NCBI GenBank assembly: GCA_013399875.1
Contig: VXAZ01005692.1
Span: 72,597 to 136,596 of the forward strand
Length of the DNA stretch: 64,000 nucleotides
Origin: Gymnorhina tibicen
Lineage: Eukaryota > Chordata > Aves > Passeriformes > Artamidae
Direction: 5' to 3'
Made by a program: the position numbers and the translations under genes. Under the pieces are notes generated by a model. The model saw only the letters and a list, made by a program, of their open reading frames with translations. It was not told the origin of the DNA and did no database searches. Shown here piece after piece: positions 26,001 to 36,501 of this stretch; within the stretch, counting starts at the first letter, position 1; every line of letters starts with the position of its first letter.

Positions 26001-29000
26001 TTTGATAGGACCAGTGAAGGGCAGTCTGGGGGGTCCTGGTGTGCAGCAGGCAAGGCAGAGCTGAGCCCTGGATGAACTGTCCCCAGAAAGTCTGGAACTC
26101 TCTGGAAATGAGAATCCAGGCATCAGCTGCAGGTTTGGGGACTTTTTGCTTGACCCAAACTGTAAAATGAGGATTTCTATTCAGTTGGTGACATCCAGTG
26201 TTCTGGTCTCTCATTTTTCCAAAGTGGAAGCTTTCTCTCTGGCTCTTTCTGGCCACTGCTGTGCGTTGGGCTGCGTTCTTGTTCAGTGAGCATTGCAGCC
26301 CGAGTTCTCCGTCCTGAAGGAGCATGAGGCAGCTCAGAGCCCAGGGTTGTGCAGCTGAAGGCAGGAGTGGGTTTCTCCACACTCACTGCTTTCTGTTTAT
26401 CTGTGGGATGGTCACCTGCTGTGTTCTCTCCCTGAAACTCAGTCTCTGCTCGTGGACTGCCACAGTCCTGCCTGCCCTGGAAGGGTGAATTCTTAGACTT
26501 TCTGACCTCTCGTCTCCTGATCAGGTGATCATGGATGAGCAGTGTGGATCCCAGTGCACATCCCTGTATTCCCCACATAGAGATCTCTCCTCTGCAAGAA
26601 TGATTCTTTGCCCTTACCTCTTGTAATCCTTGATTTATCCCTTTAGAAACCTTTCTTCTTATCCCATGGCTCTGGAGGTGCTGTAAAAGCCTTTGGTAAG
26701 GATCTTGGAGGCAGATGGGCTGTGTCACATCCCTCCACATGGTCTCTGGCCAGTCCAGACCCCTCCAGGTTTCTGTTGCAGTAGCTGGACTGACACTGCC
26801 CAAGTGGCTCAGATTCCTCTTGGGGGCTGTGTTATTGAGTAAAGCCTCATTTTGTTTTGGAAAATGTTTTAGCAGATGCACCTTGCTTGGGTAGAGTTAT
26901 CTACTTGGGTTTGGCAAATGTCAGGATGAATGGGGCAGACTGAGATGTGCCAAGGGCAGCCTTGGAGATGGAGAGGTCTCTTGGATCCCAGGTTCTGGTG
27001 TTTAGTTGTGCAAGCAGACCTTGTAGGTCCAGAACAGGATTTTTGTCTTCAGCTCCAGTAGCACCGACTGCAGTCTCCAGCTCTTTTCCTCTCTTCTCCG
27101 TGTATGGTTACAGTCAGAGGTGGGACACTTGGGCTGTTTTGCAGTTCGGTGACTGCTCTGGCACTTGAGGCAAGTCACTGAAGTTTGGGCTGTCATGTGC
27201 TGCCCAGCACCTCTGAGACCATGGTGCAAGGTGCTGGGAACACCTGCCAAGGTTTGCAGGATCCCTGCTGTGCTGCTTCAGGGAGCACTGGGTGTAGCTG
27301 CCAGTATGGTTTAGGGCACACGGGAATGCTGCTGTGAGACTGAAAATGTGAACTTGTGCAAATAGCAAGCAGCAGTCGCTGGTATCACTGTGACTCTTGA
27401 GACTTTTTTCCCCCAGTTGTTTTATTTTGATAAATAAAACAACTGGAAAAACAAATTAAACAACCATAAAAAATGGCACAGCTTGTGCCAGGGGGATGTA
27501 CAGTGGCATCTGCGGTGACAGAGCTCATCCGAGTGCATGCCAACAATTAGGAAAAGTGCTGCTCCAGACCATGGAGATTTCTAAGCCTTTTAGAAATAGG
27601 ACTGATGATGAATGTTCAGAGCCTGTCTCAGGTTCAATAAATGTGCAAGGCATCGCTTTAGTTTGAAGTAACAGCTCTTCATGTGCCTGTGGATGTCCTG
27701 CCCAAAAAAGACATTATAATGCACCCCCATGGTCAGGATGAGCAGGATGGAGAGTTTTGGGGACTGTGGGTTTGTGTTTCTTTGTGTGCTACTGTGTAAC
27801 CACTGGCCAGGGGATTAGTGGATAAAAGAACCTTATTTCAGTAGTCAAAACCTGCAACTAGACAAAGCTTGTGTAAAAAGCAAGAGTTATCTTTGGGAGA
27901 AGAGACAGTTGATCATGAGAACAGGTAGAACATGCCAAATCCTGCAGCACTTGGATCCCTGCGCTGTGTTGGATATCTCCTCTGGTCTCAGCCTTAGCTC
28001 AAGCAGGTGTTACAGGCTGGAGAGCACGAATCCCTGCGGGAAATACTGAATTATCAGAATAATTGCCTTCTCACCTTTAAATTCCAGGATTTGGAGTTGT
28101 TCTTAATCCCTGTCTTTGCAAGGAGCCCATGTCTCTCACCCATGCTCCAGCCCTTTCTCCTGTGTTGTGTCTGCCACGTCTGCTGAGAGCTCAGGACAGT
28201 CCAAGTCAGGAGCCTTCCCAGGGCCTGTATTTCTGTCCCAGTCATGCTCATGGTGGTCAGTGATGACGGTCTCTGCTTTGGGAAGAATCACAGGGATCTG
28301 AAGCTTTCACATTTTTCTCTGGGACAGGCACTGAGCTCCTGTTCCTGTCCAGCTCCAGCCTTCAGGATGTCTTGGATTGAAATGCCTCATGCAGGGAAGG
28401 ATTCAGCCAGATCTCAACAAGATTTCTGCTCTCTGGCAAATTTGCTTATCTTAAATGGGTCTCTTTAACCCACCTCTTTGAGCGCTGCTTCTGCCCGTGA
28501 AGTGCTGAAGATGGGACAAGGGGCAGTGAGCACCAAAGGACCGCTGGTGCTTTGCAGGAAATCTGTCAGAGGGGCTTTGGAGTGGGCATGAGTGGTGTGC
28601 TCAGAAACCTCCCCGTGTGCTTCAGGACACTGCAGGGGCCATTACGGAGATCTCCAGGGAGAAGCACATGAGCTACGGCTGCATCTGAGAGTACAGAGCC
28701 CTTGGCACAGAAAATGGGAATTTTGGATTTGTGCTCCTGCAGCTCTTGGTAAATGGACCTGGTAAATAGGAGAGAAAGGCAGGAAAACTCTTCTGCAACT
28801 TAAATTTTTCTTTTTTCTGTATTTTTCTACATGTTTTGACTGTGTAAATCTTGTCCCAATGACATAATTTTGTCTTCTTCAAGTTGTGACAAGCCCGAGA
28901 TAAACTGACGGGTGAGAAATGCTGCTTCCTAGCATTGACTAACCCTCAGAGTGTGGATGGCAACTGTGCAGAGTCTCCTGTAAGTAACAGTTTCAGTCAC

Positions 29001-29407
29001 AGTGTGGTGGGCAGCTGCAGGTGCCATGTATCAGCTGACAGGGAATATTTTGGCATTAGGAATTAGAGCCTGAAATCAGGAATTCTCTGTCAAGTACCCT
29101 TGTTTCTGCAGAAAGCTCAGAACTCCTGTTTAAACTGATCCTTCAGTGATGAATAACATTGTCACTGGTGCCCAGCTTCTCTTTGGCTCTGAGTTCAGCC
29201 GTGTTTGATCCCGCATCTTCAGGGTGATGTTTCTCACTGTGCCAAATGGTTCCGATGCCAGCCAGCCCAGCAAGGAACCAGCCTCCCCCTCCATGTCTGC
29301 CATCATCCTGGATGCCTGTGTGACCCAAAACAAGACAGTTCAGCCAGCAGAAAATTTCCAGTGATTAGTTTTCTGTCCCCTTAATGAGCTGAAGTAACCA
29401 TGAGTTC

Positions 29408-29500
29408 AGATCATTGAATAATTCAGGTCAGAAGGGATCTCAGGGTTGCATGGTTCAACTCCTCCAAAGCAAGGCCAGCTTTGGAGTTGGTTAGATTGCT
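29408..29500 (-). mobile_element. Old CR1 LINE fragment, antisense
   Basis: CATTGAATAATTCAGGTCAG and AAGGGATCTCAGGGTTGCAT resemble a strongly diverged CR1 3' end. Confidence 0.65.
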
Positions 29501-29701
29501 CAGAGCTCAGGTGAGCACCAAAGCTGTGGCACAGAGAGATGCTGCTTTACTCAGCAACAGCAAACCGTTGATTTTTTAAGTAAGAGAGGCCCCGCTTGAT
29601 TTTCTGAAAATGTGGCTGCTCTCGGTAGCTTGTGCAAGGAAGAAGAAAGTGAGAATGTCTCTGGCAGCTGCTCACTGTTGGGCTGGCACTGTCACCAGCT
29701 G

Positions 29702-30138
29702 AATCACAGAATCCCAGAATATCCTGAGCTGAAGGGACCCACAGGGATCATGGATTCCAGGCCCTGCCCAGACACCCCAACACCCCCACCCTGGGCACCC
29801 CTGGCAGTGCTGCCCAAACGCTCCTGGAGCTCTGGCAGCCTCGGGGCCGTGCCCATTCCCTGGGGAGCCTGGGCAGTGCCCAGCACCCTCTGGGGGAAGA
29901 ACCTTTCCCTGCTCTCCAGCCTGAGCCTGCCCTGGCCCAGCTCCAGCCATTCCCTGGCTGTTGTCCCTGTCCCAGGGAGCAGAGATCGGAGCTGCCCCTC
30001 GGGAGGAGCTGCAGCCCCGCTGAGCTCTGCCCTCAGTGTCCCCTGCTCCAGCTGGACACACCAAGGACCCTCAGCTGCTCCTTGTGTTGCCCCTCCTGAC
30101 CTTTTAGCATCTTTGTGGTCCTTCTTTGGACACTGATA
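29702..30138 (-). mobile_element. CR1 LINE fragment, antisense, about 440 bp
   Basis: It begins AATCACAGAATCCCAGAATA and runs through CAGACACCCCAACACCCCCA to GTCCTTCTTTGGACACTGAT. It is longer than most copies in the window. The open frames across it belong to the repeat. Confidence 0.92.
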
Positions 30139-30800
30139 GCTTTAGATCCTTAATCATTAAGATGTAATAACAGTAAAAATAAGATGCAGTAAATGGAAGC
30201 TTTTGGCAGTTAGAGACTTGGGCAGTGGTTGGAGCTGTGAGATAATACTGCTTGCTGGGCACAGCTATTTCCACCTCTGAAGCTCTGTGAGTGCTGGGGT
30301 GGGTGCAGGCAGGGCTGAGTGCTGGGCACTGACCCCTCCATAGCAATCTTGTGTTTCTGGACCACATCTGCATGACAGCAGGGGCTGAAATCCTGCAGGA
30401 AAATAACAGGCACCTAAAAAGAAACTTCAGGCTCCTTTAGGAAGCATCCAGTCACTGGAAGCGGTGCCGTGGGAATGAGGCAGAGTGTGGCCAGCTGTAA
30501 ACCCTGTATTTTGGGGGCTGCACCACTGATGTGCAGATGGAGCTGGTCGGAGGACTGCTCTGGAGCTCTTGGTGTCTCCTCCTCACACAGCTCAGTGCAT
30601 CTGGTAGGGCAAGAGAAATGTATTAGCATAGGCTGGTGTTTGCTCAGATTCTGGTTCAAATCCAACAGAAAGCCAGGCAAGTCTGCTGGATCATGGGAGG
30701 ATAAGACCTCATTTCATTAAATCACTCCAGGTCAGAAAAATGTCTGTGCATTGCGTTAGTCTGATGGAATCAGCCCCAGGGAAAACATCAGTGCCTGTCC

Positions 30801-30836
30801 AGGGCTGTGCTCAGGGCTGTGCTCGGGGCTGTGCTC
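30801..30836 (+). repeat. 12-bp tandem repeat, three copies
   Basis: The unit AGGGCTGTGCTC is repeated three times with one base change. It lies about 30 bp before one copy of the dispersed duplicate at 30865. Confidence 0.9.
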
Positions 30837-30864
30837 AGCAGTACTGCTGGGCACACAGCACCAA

Positions 30865-30899
30865 TCTAGGTCACAGTCTGTGTCTCTCTGCCCTGAGCT
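30865..30899 (+). repeat. Dispersed 35-nt duplicate, copy 1
   Basis: TCTAGGTCACAGTCTGTGTC plus the following TCTCTGCCCTGAGCT recurs without a mismatch at 32478. With the four bases before it (ACCA, one mismatch) the match extends to about 39 nt. It is unrelated to CR1. Confidence 0.92.
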
Positions 30900-31607
30900 G
30901 GCTGCACATTTAGATGTAATTTAGCCTGTTTGGTGAACAGCCTCCCTTGCTGTGGCAGCTCCTCCATCCCTGCAGGAACTGTGGCGGTAGCAGGGACAGG
31001 GATGTGCTGCCAGGGGCACAGGCACAGTGGGAACTCCTCTGGGTGGCTGGATGACATGAGGTGTCCCATCATGGGATGTGCATGCACCCAATTACAGGCT
31101 TTTATTGCCCAAATCCCAAAAACAATTCTTCAAGCCTGGAAAATTGCTATTACCTGTACTGTCTTTACAGATGAAGTGGGCAACAGATTTTTCTTGCATT
31201 TATTTCACCAAAAGATGAAATAATTTTTTAACATAAAATTATACAGTGAAAGCTTGCACCCCAGGATTTCATCTGACAGCAGTCTCCTTTTTACTGGCAC
31301 CAGGTTCCCAGTGACATGGTCCCAGCCTGGGAGCAAAGGGTGCAGTCCAGCTGCTCTGCCTACTGCATGCCAACTTCCCAAATGCACCATTCTGTGGGTT
31401 TGTTACTAGTAAAAATGAGAACGTGGCTTTGCTTCGCAGCTTGTCTGTAGAATTCTCAATCTCTTCTCCAGCTTAGGTAGAAACCTCATTGTGGCACAGC
31501 TTGGTTCAGACACTGAGCCTTGTGCAGATCTCAAAAGAAATGCTCCCTGCCCTGGCTTCCACATCCCTTTGATGTTTAACAGTTTCTTTGAAGTATGGAG
31601 AGTTTTA

Positions 31608-31792
31608 GAATCATGGAATCATGGAATGGTGGGGGTTGGAAGGGGCCTTAAAGCCCATCCAGTCCCACCCCCTGCCATGGGCAGGGACACCTCCCACTGT
31701 CCCGGGGTGTTCCAAGCCCCGTCCAGCCTGGCCTTGGGCACTGCCAGGGATCCAGGGGCAGCCACAGCTTCTCTGGGCAACCTGTTCCATTT
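31608..31792 (-). mobile_element. CR1 LINE 3'-end fragment, antisense
   Basis: AATCATGGAATCATGGAATG is the inverted terminal repeat of CR1. It is followed by GGTTGGAAGGGGCCTTAAAG. The terminus is well kept, so this copy is relatively young. Confidence 0.93.
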
Positions 31793-32289
31793 TACCTGTG
31801 TTTGTCCTTGTTCTGTCAACTCATGGGATTATAATAACTGGTTTAATACAAACATTTCTCTGCTGAGATCAGTCATTGCACACCTGAGGCCAGAGGCCCC
31901 AGAATTCCATGATCAGCACCTGCCTTACCTGAGCCATTCCTCCCTGCAGCTCAGTGTCAGATGGACACTGGAGCAGGTGACACTCCTAGAGTACCATCAG
32001 CTGTAACAAGCACCTGAGCTATCACATTCATTTTCTTACCAGCAAAATAGTCTTGCTGTTAATATTAACAGCTCAGACAAGGAGTAGTAAAATGCTATTT
32101 CTCCCACATTCCCTGTGTCTGCCTGACACAAAAAAAGTCTTTATTTGGGAAGTCAGATAGATCCTGATGACTGTGTGCTTCTTCCCAGCTTCTGATACAG
32201 AATGCTAGTGCACAAAAGCAAGGAAATAAAATTAAACCTAAACATTTCCCTGCCCACATGACAGGCAGAATGGGGCTGGATCCTGGATG

Positions 32290-32445
32290 CACCGTGTTAT
32301 TTGGGTTGGAAGGGACTGTAAAGGTCATCTCGTTCCAACTCCCTGCCATGGGCACAGACATCTTCCACTAGACCAGGTTGCTCCAAACCTCATCCAATTT
32401 GTCTTGGATACTTCCAGGGATGGGGCAGCCACAACTTCATTGTGC
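32290..32445 (-). mobile_element. CR1 LINE 3'-end fragment, antisense
   Basis: TTTGGGTTGGAAGGGACTGT, then CTCCCTGCCATGGGCACAGA and the CR1 body in reverse orientation. Confidence 0.9.
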
Positions 32446-32477
32446 CAGGGGAATGAGTCCTTGCTCACAGTAACCAG

Positions 32478-32512
32478 TCTAGGTCACAGTCTGTGTCTCT
32501 CTGCCCTGAGCT
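32478..32512 (+). repeat. Dispersed 35-nt duplicate, copy 2
   Basis: Exact repeat of 30865-30899 in the same orientation, 1.6 kb away. It begins about 30 bp after a CR1 fragment. Confidence 0.92.
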
Positions 32513-33535
32513 CATAAAATCCTCATTAAAGAAACCTTTAAAATCTCTGTATATGCCCACAGTTATGCCATCCTGGTACCAATCTTTTATTGCACTCTCT
32601 TTCCCTGACTAAGACTTTTTTCCTTAACTACAAAGCCCCTGACTTCAAAAGTGTTTGCTTGGGTTTTTTCCTAATTCCTTGCCCCTATGTTGAATACACA
32701 TTGAGGTTTCCAGATGTGAGAAACAAGACATCCTAAAGATCACTCTGCAGTTTTCAAAATGCAGCAGGGTTTTGGTTTGTTTCTTTTTAGCAGAAATTTA
32801 AAACGGAAGGAAATACTGGTCTGCTAGGCTGGGCCAGCACATCTCTAGCCTTTAGCAGGCTTGGGAAAGATGATTGACCAAATTCAGGGGATTTGTGGGC
32901 AAGTATACCAGAAACCTGCTTTTGTCATGGAAAGAGTGAGAAGATAAGAAGGAGGAGACTTGCCTCTGGCAGTACCTGGGAGGAGCAGGGCAGCTGGTCC
33001 AGCTGAGATGAGCTGTTGCTCAGGGCCAGGAGCAGTAATCCTTGCAGGCAGCGAGGATGGAGCTGGTCCCTTCCGCTGCAGTTTGCTGGAAATTTAGGGA
33101 CAGAACAAGTTTGATGTCAGCCTTGAGAGAGGGGATTTCCAGTGTTCACAGCGCTGGCTCTGTGACTCTCAGACAGGTCTTGACTGATCCCTCCCTAGGG
33201 AATGCTCTCGGAGCCTTTTCCGTGGTCACTGGCAGGTCACCACTCGCAGAAGGAAGAGCTGTAGGTGCCAGTATTTTCAGGAAGGAAGGTATGGCTGCAA
33301 GCATGATCCTTCTGGAGTTCAGCCCATCCAGGTTAAGCCCCAGTGTCCCCCAGCTCGAGTGCTGAGCCGGGGATCCGTGTATTCGGTTTTTATTCTGGCA
33401 TGGAGAGCAGCCCCCCGCCCAGGGGGCTGGGAGTACTCCAGGTTTTCCCATGTGACACTGTATAAAGATGGAGGCTGCTCTTGTTTTGATTCTCGCCTGA
33501 TTTAATTACATTTGCTTTTTCTCTTTTTATTTCAG

Positions 33536-33768
33536 TTGTGATTCCAAAGAGCCCTTTACCTGCCTCCGAAGTAAACTCGGAGAAACCTAGCATGCACAGT
33601 AGCACAAAGACTGTTTTGGGGCATCAACAAGGGCAAAGGCGTCGCAAAACAGGGAAGAAGCGTGGTCGAACGACCAAAGCGCTAATCCACCACCCCATGC
33701 CTACACCCTCCAAGTCAGTGGAGCCTTTGAAATTCCCCAGAAAGAGAGGCCCCAAGCCTGGCAGTAAG
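33536..33768 (+). CDS. SCMH1: SCMH1 exon 6: basic linker
   Basis: The acceptor is TTTATTTCAG and the donor AAG|GTAAAA. The 233-nt exon runs from phase 1 to phase 0. It follows the MBT repeats and encodes a Lys/Arg-rich stretch with KTGKKRGRTTKALI and KFPRKRGPKPGSK. The RGPKPG core joined to exon 7 resembles an AT-hook, so minor-groove or RNA contact is plausible but is inference. It is less conserved than the MBT exons, as expected for a linker. Confidence 0.97.
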
Positions 33769-34325
33769 GTAAAAGCTGATGCTGATGCAGGCGGGTGAAC
33801 AGCAGGTGCTGCAGGTCCTGCCATGGGTTGGTGCATGCGTGTGTTTGTGCACGTTTGTCTCAGCCTCTGGCTGTGTGACTGCAGCAAGTAGGAGACCGGA
33901 GGGGTATGTGGGCTGGGAGTATCCTCGGAGTCTAGCCCTGGAGCTGTAGAGAATGTCTGTGTCCTAAAAATCATTTCCATCAAGAATCCATGTCTTTGGA
34001 AGCACATTGGCTGTGGAGTAGCATGGCAGACGCTGGGAGCATGACAGGATGGCCAAAGGGTAGAATAAGCTCTCCCGTCCATTGTGTGTGGCTAGTCTGA
34101 GTCTAGCAGAGGTGGCAGATCCCAGGCTTGCTATTTTTCAGGATTGTGGTTTGTAAAATACGCACTTATTGATTGCTAGGTTCTTGAGACACCTCGTCAT
34201 CACCATCAGAAATGTGTCATGTTCCACAGTGCCTTGTCTGTTGGATGCAGAGGAGAGAGTGTAGTGATCATGGGTGGTGAAGGAGAGCAGGGGTAAAAGG
34301 AGAAATATCTCCTCTTTTTCTGCAG
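33769..34325 (+). other. SCMH1 intron, nothing recognised
   Basis: Short intron of 557 bp. No repeat or exon was seen. Confidence 0.9.
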
Positions 34326-34452
34326 AGGAAACCTAGGACATTGCTGAACCCAGCACCCACCTCTCCAACAACCAGTACCCCAGAGCCAGACACAAGCACT
34401 GTGCCCCAGGACGCTGCTACAATCCCCAGCTCTGCCATGCAGGCTCCCACAG
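34326..34452 (+). CDS. SCMH1: SCMH1 exon 7: Thr/Ser/Pro linker
   Basis: The acceptor is TTTTTCTGCAG and the donor ACAG|GTAAGG. The 127-nt exon runs from phase 0 to phase 1. It encodes RKPRTLLNPAPTSPTTST and then PEPDTSTVPQDAATIPSS, a low-complexity Thr/Pro/Ser segment between the basic linker and the SLED domain. Confidence 0.97.
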
Positions 34453-35469
34453 GTAAGGAGGGTCTTGGACCACAATCTTGACAGGATTGCACAGTTAAGA
34501 ACTGCAGCAGGCAGACATCAACACCCCGAGAGAGTCCCATTTCTTCCTAAGCCTGTAAACCAGCAATCCTTACCACTCCAGAAAGGCTGGCCTGAGAGAG
34601 GCACGCGAGTCCAGATCAGTTATTCGTTTATCTCTCTGTCTATTTAGAAATAATGAAGTAGGAAGGTTGCAAGCCCACATGTTGAGGGCAAGGACCCCTT
34701 TTCCCTGCATGCTGGTGACTCCAAAGCTCTCCAGGGACACTTGTGGCCCTTTGTGCCTGGGGGCAGTCGGGTGTGCAGCACCCCTTGTGAGCCCCGAGTG
34801 TGAGCTCTCCCACACCGTGCCAAGCACAGCTGCTGGAACTGCACAAAAGGCAGAGGAGGTGCTGAAGGACTGTGATCTGCCCAGCTCTAGCGAGGATATC
34901 AAGGCACAGAGGTGCAGGAGGGAATAGGGAAGGAGGAGCAGCAGTTAAGAGTGTATGCACTGCTACAGCTGAGGATGAGTCTGGCCAGGAAAGTCTAATG
35001 CAAAACTGCTTTTGACATGTTGAGTCAAGCACTGGATATGGGCTGAGTCTTCTGTTACCCCAGAATGTAATTGGCCAGTTTTCAGAGGAACCTAAAGAAG
35101 CCAGTTTCCCTAAAAAGGGAATGCTGTGGGAACCCCTAGAAAGTGGGGGCTGCATTCCTTCTTCCCCTCTGAACATCACAGCCACCTTACCTGGCTGTCA
35201 TGGAAACCCCTTTACAGCCTGACTGCAGGGGAGAGCATGGGAGAAACCGCAGCAGTTTGGAAGGTGAACGTGAGGCAGGAACATTTTGGAGGCGATTACC
35301 CTCTAGAAGCAGCTCCACTGTGAGGATGCAGTCAGGCACTCGTGGTGGATTCCACTTTGTGAGCAATTGGACAGTCTTAAAATCTCAGCATCTCTCAGGT
35401 TGGATTTTAGGCATCTGTTTCTCGCTTTCTTGAGTGGGTTAATGGCAAACACATTTCTCATCTTGGCAG
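34453..35469 (+). other. SCMH1 intron, nothing recognised
   Basis: A 1.0-kb intron. Open frames on both strands are unremarkable. No repeat family was recognised. Confidence 0.88.
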
Positions 35470-35670
35470 TTTGCATTTACTTGAACAAGAACGGCAGCAC
35501 TGGGCCCCACCTAGACAAGAAGAAAGTTCAGCAGCTGCCAGACCATTTTGGACCAGCTCGAGCTTCTGTTGTCCTGCAGCAAGCAGTACAGGCCTGCATT
35601 GATTGCGCTTATCATCAGAAAACAGTCTTCTCCTTCTTAAAACAAGGCCACGGGGGAGAGGTCATCTCAG
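35470..35670 (+). CDS. SCMH1: SCMH1 exon 8: SLED domain, first half
   Basis: The acceptor is TCTTGGCAG and the donor CTCAG|GTGAG. The 201-nt exon is phase 1 to phase 1. It encodes CIYLNKNGSTGPHLDKKKV, then QLPDHFGPARASVVLQQAV and the FLKQGHGGEVIS end. This is the SCM-like embedded (SLED) domain, which in SCML2 has been described as DNA-binding. Confidence 0.98.
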
Positions 35671-36315
35671 GTGAGAACGGGCCCGCAGCACTTTGCCTCC
35701 AGAGAGGTTGTTGCAAGAATTCTCTCATTGGAAGATGTCTGTCCTGAAGCTCGCTGCAGCCACAGGCCAGGGGCAGACAGAAGAGTTCTGTCTTCTCTTT
35801 CTTGCCACGCATCTGTGTCAGTGAAGCAACAGCTGGCGGCTGACTCAGAGCGGAGCAGTTCCCATGGCCTGCGGGCACAGCTGCTGGAGCAGGCGGTGCT
35901 CAGTCCTGGCATCAGCCTGGGCAGCAATCCTGCCCCACCGACCGGTCCCCCGCGCTGCCCCAGCCCTGGGAGGAGCCACAACAGGGGGGATTCCACAACT
36001 CCTCACGGAAAGACGAGAAATACCCCAGGTTTTAATTTTCCTTTAAGCCCTCGCACAGCCGGATCTGCGAGTGCAGGCTCCTCCTCGAATCCTTTCCGTT
36101 CCCTCGGACACGGCTCCCCTGGCGCTGCCGCCCCGGCCCCGTGCTAGGTGCAGCAGGCTGGTCCTGGCCTGCCCCGGCAGCGGAAGGCAGTGGCTTTGTT
36201 GGCTCTAGACAGCCCAGCGATGCTGAGATCCAGGAGCTGGCTGTGCGGCCCTGGGCGTAGCCTCCCGCCTTCACGGGGGGTTCACGTGTTGGGCTCTGTT
36301 TGTTTCTGTCTCCAG
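35671..36315 (+). other. SCMH1 intron, GC-rich
   Basis: A 645-bp GC-rich intron. A 158-codon frame that starts in the donor site covers most of it, but it has no homology that I can recognise and ends in the intron, so I treat it as chance. Confidence 0.85.
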
Positions 36316-36501
36316 CTGTGTTTGATCGGGAACAGCACACTCTGAACCTGCCAGCAGTAAACAGTATCACCTACGTCCTCCGCTTCCTGGAGAAGCTCTG
36401 CCACAATCTGCGCAGTGACAACCTCTTTGGGAACCAGCCTTTCACTCAGAACAGCCACATGCAGCGCTCACACGAGTACGACCACGACAGGTATCTACCA
36501 G
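36316..36501 (+). CDS. SCMH1: SCMH1 exon 9: SLED domain, second half
   Basis: The acceptor is CTGTCTCCAG and the donor CCAG|GTAGGA. The 186-nt exon is phase 1 to phase 1. It encodes VFDREQHTLNLPAVNSITYV, then LRFLEKLCHNLRSDNLFGN and a His-rich tail ending HDRYLP. The last codon is split and can join either exon 10 or exon 11 in frame. Confidence 0.98.

Larger units (their letters stand above)
14959..33535 (+). other. Largest SCMH1 intron (18.6 kb)
   Basis: No SCMH1 exon was recognised. It holds an ERV LTR (18901-19437, antisense), antisense CR1 fragments (18088, 22926, 29408, 29702, 31608, 32290), a 35-bp tandem duplication (17031-17100), a 12-bp triplicate (30801-30836), a hexanucleotide run (17625-17652) and a dispersed exact duplicate (30865 and 32478). 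Long minus-strand open frames at 24200-26881 are discussed as a finding. Such a large intron could also hold regulatory elements, but none can be identified from sequence alone. Confidence 0.85.

Noticed and set aside
29672..30136. Frames of 130-174 codons on both strands
   Set aside because: They coincide with an antisense CR1 fragment and recur in the other copies of that subfamily.
30645..30668. tRNA B-box-like GGTTCAAATCC
   Set aside because: No A box at the right distance, no acceptor stem and no cloverleaf could be folded around it.
35671..36147. 158-codon frame continuing from the exon 8 donor
   Set aside because: Exon 8 splices in frame to exon 9 with correct SLED sequence, and this frame starts in the donor. 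It could only arise by intron retention.
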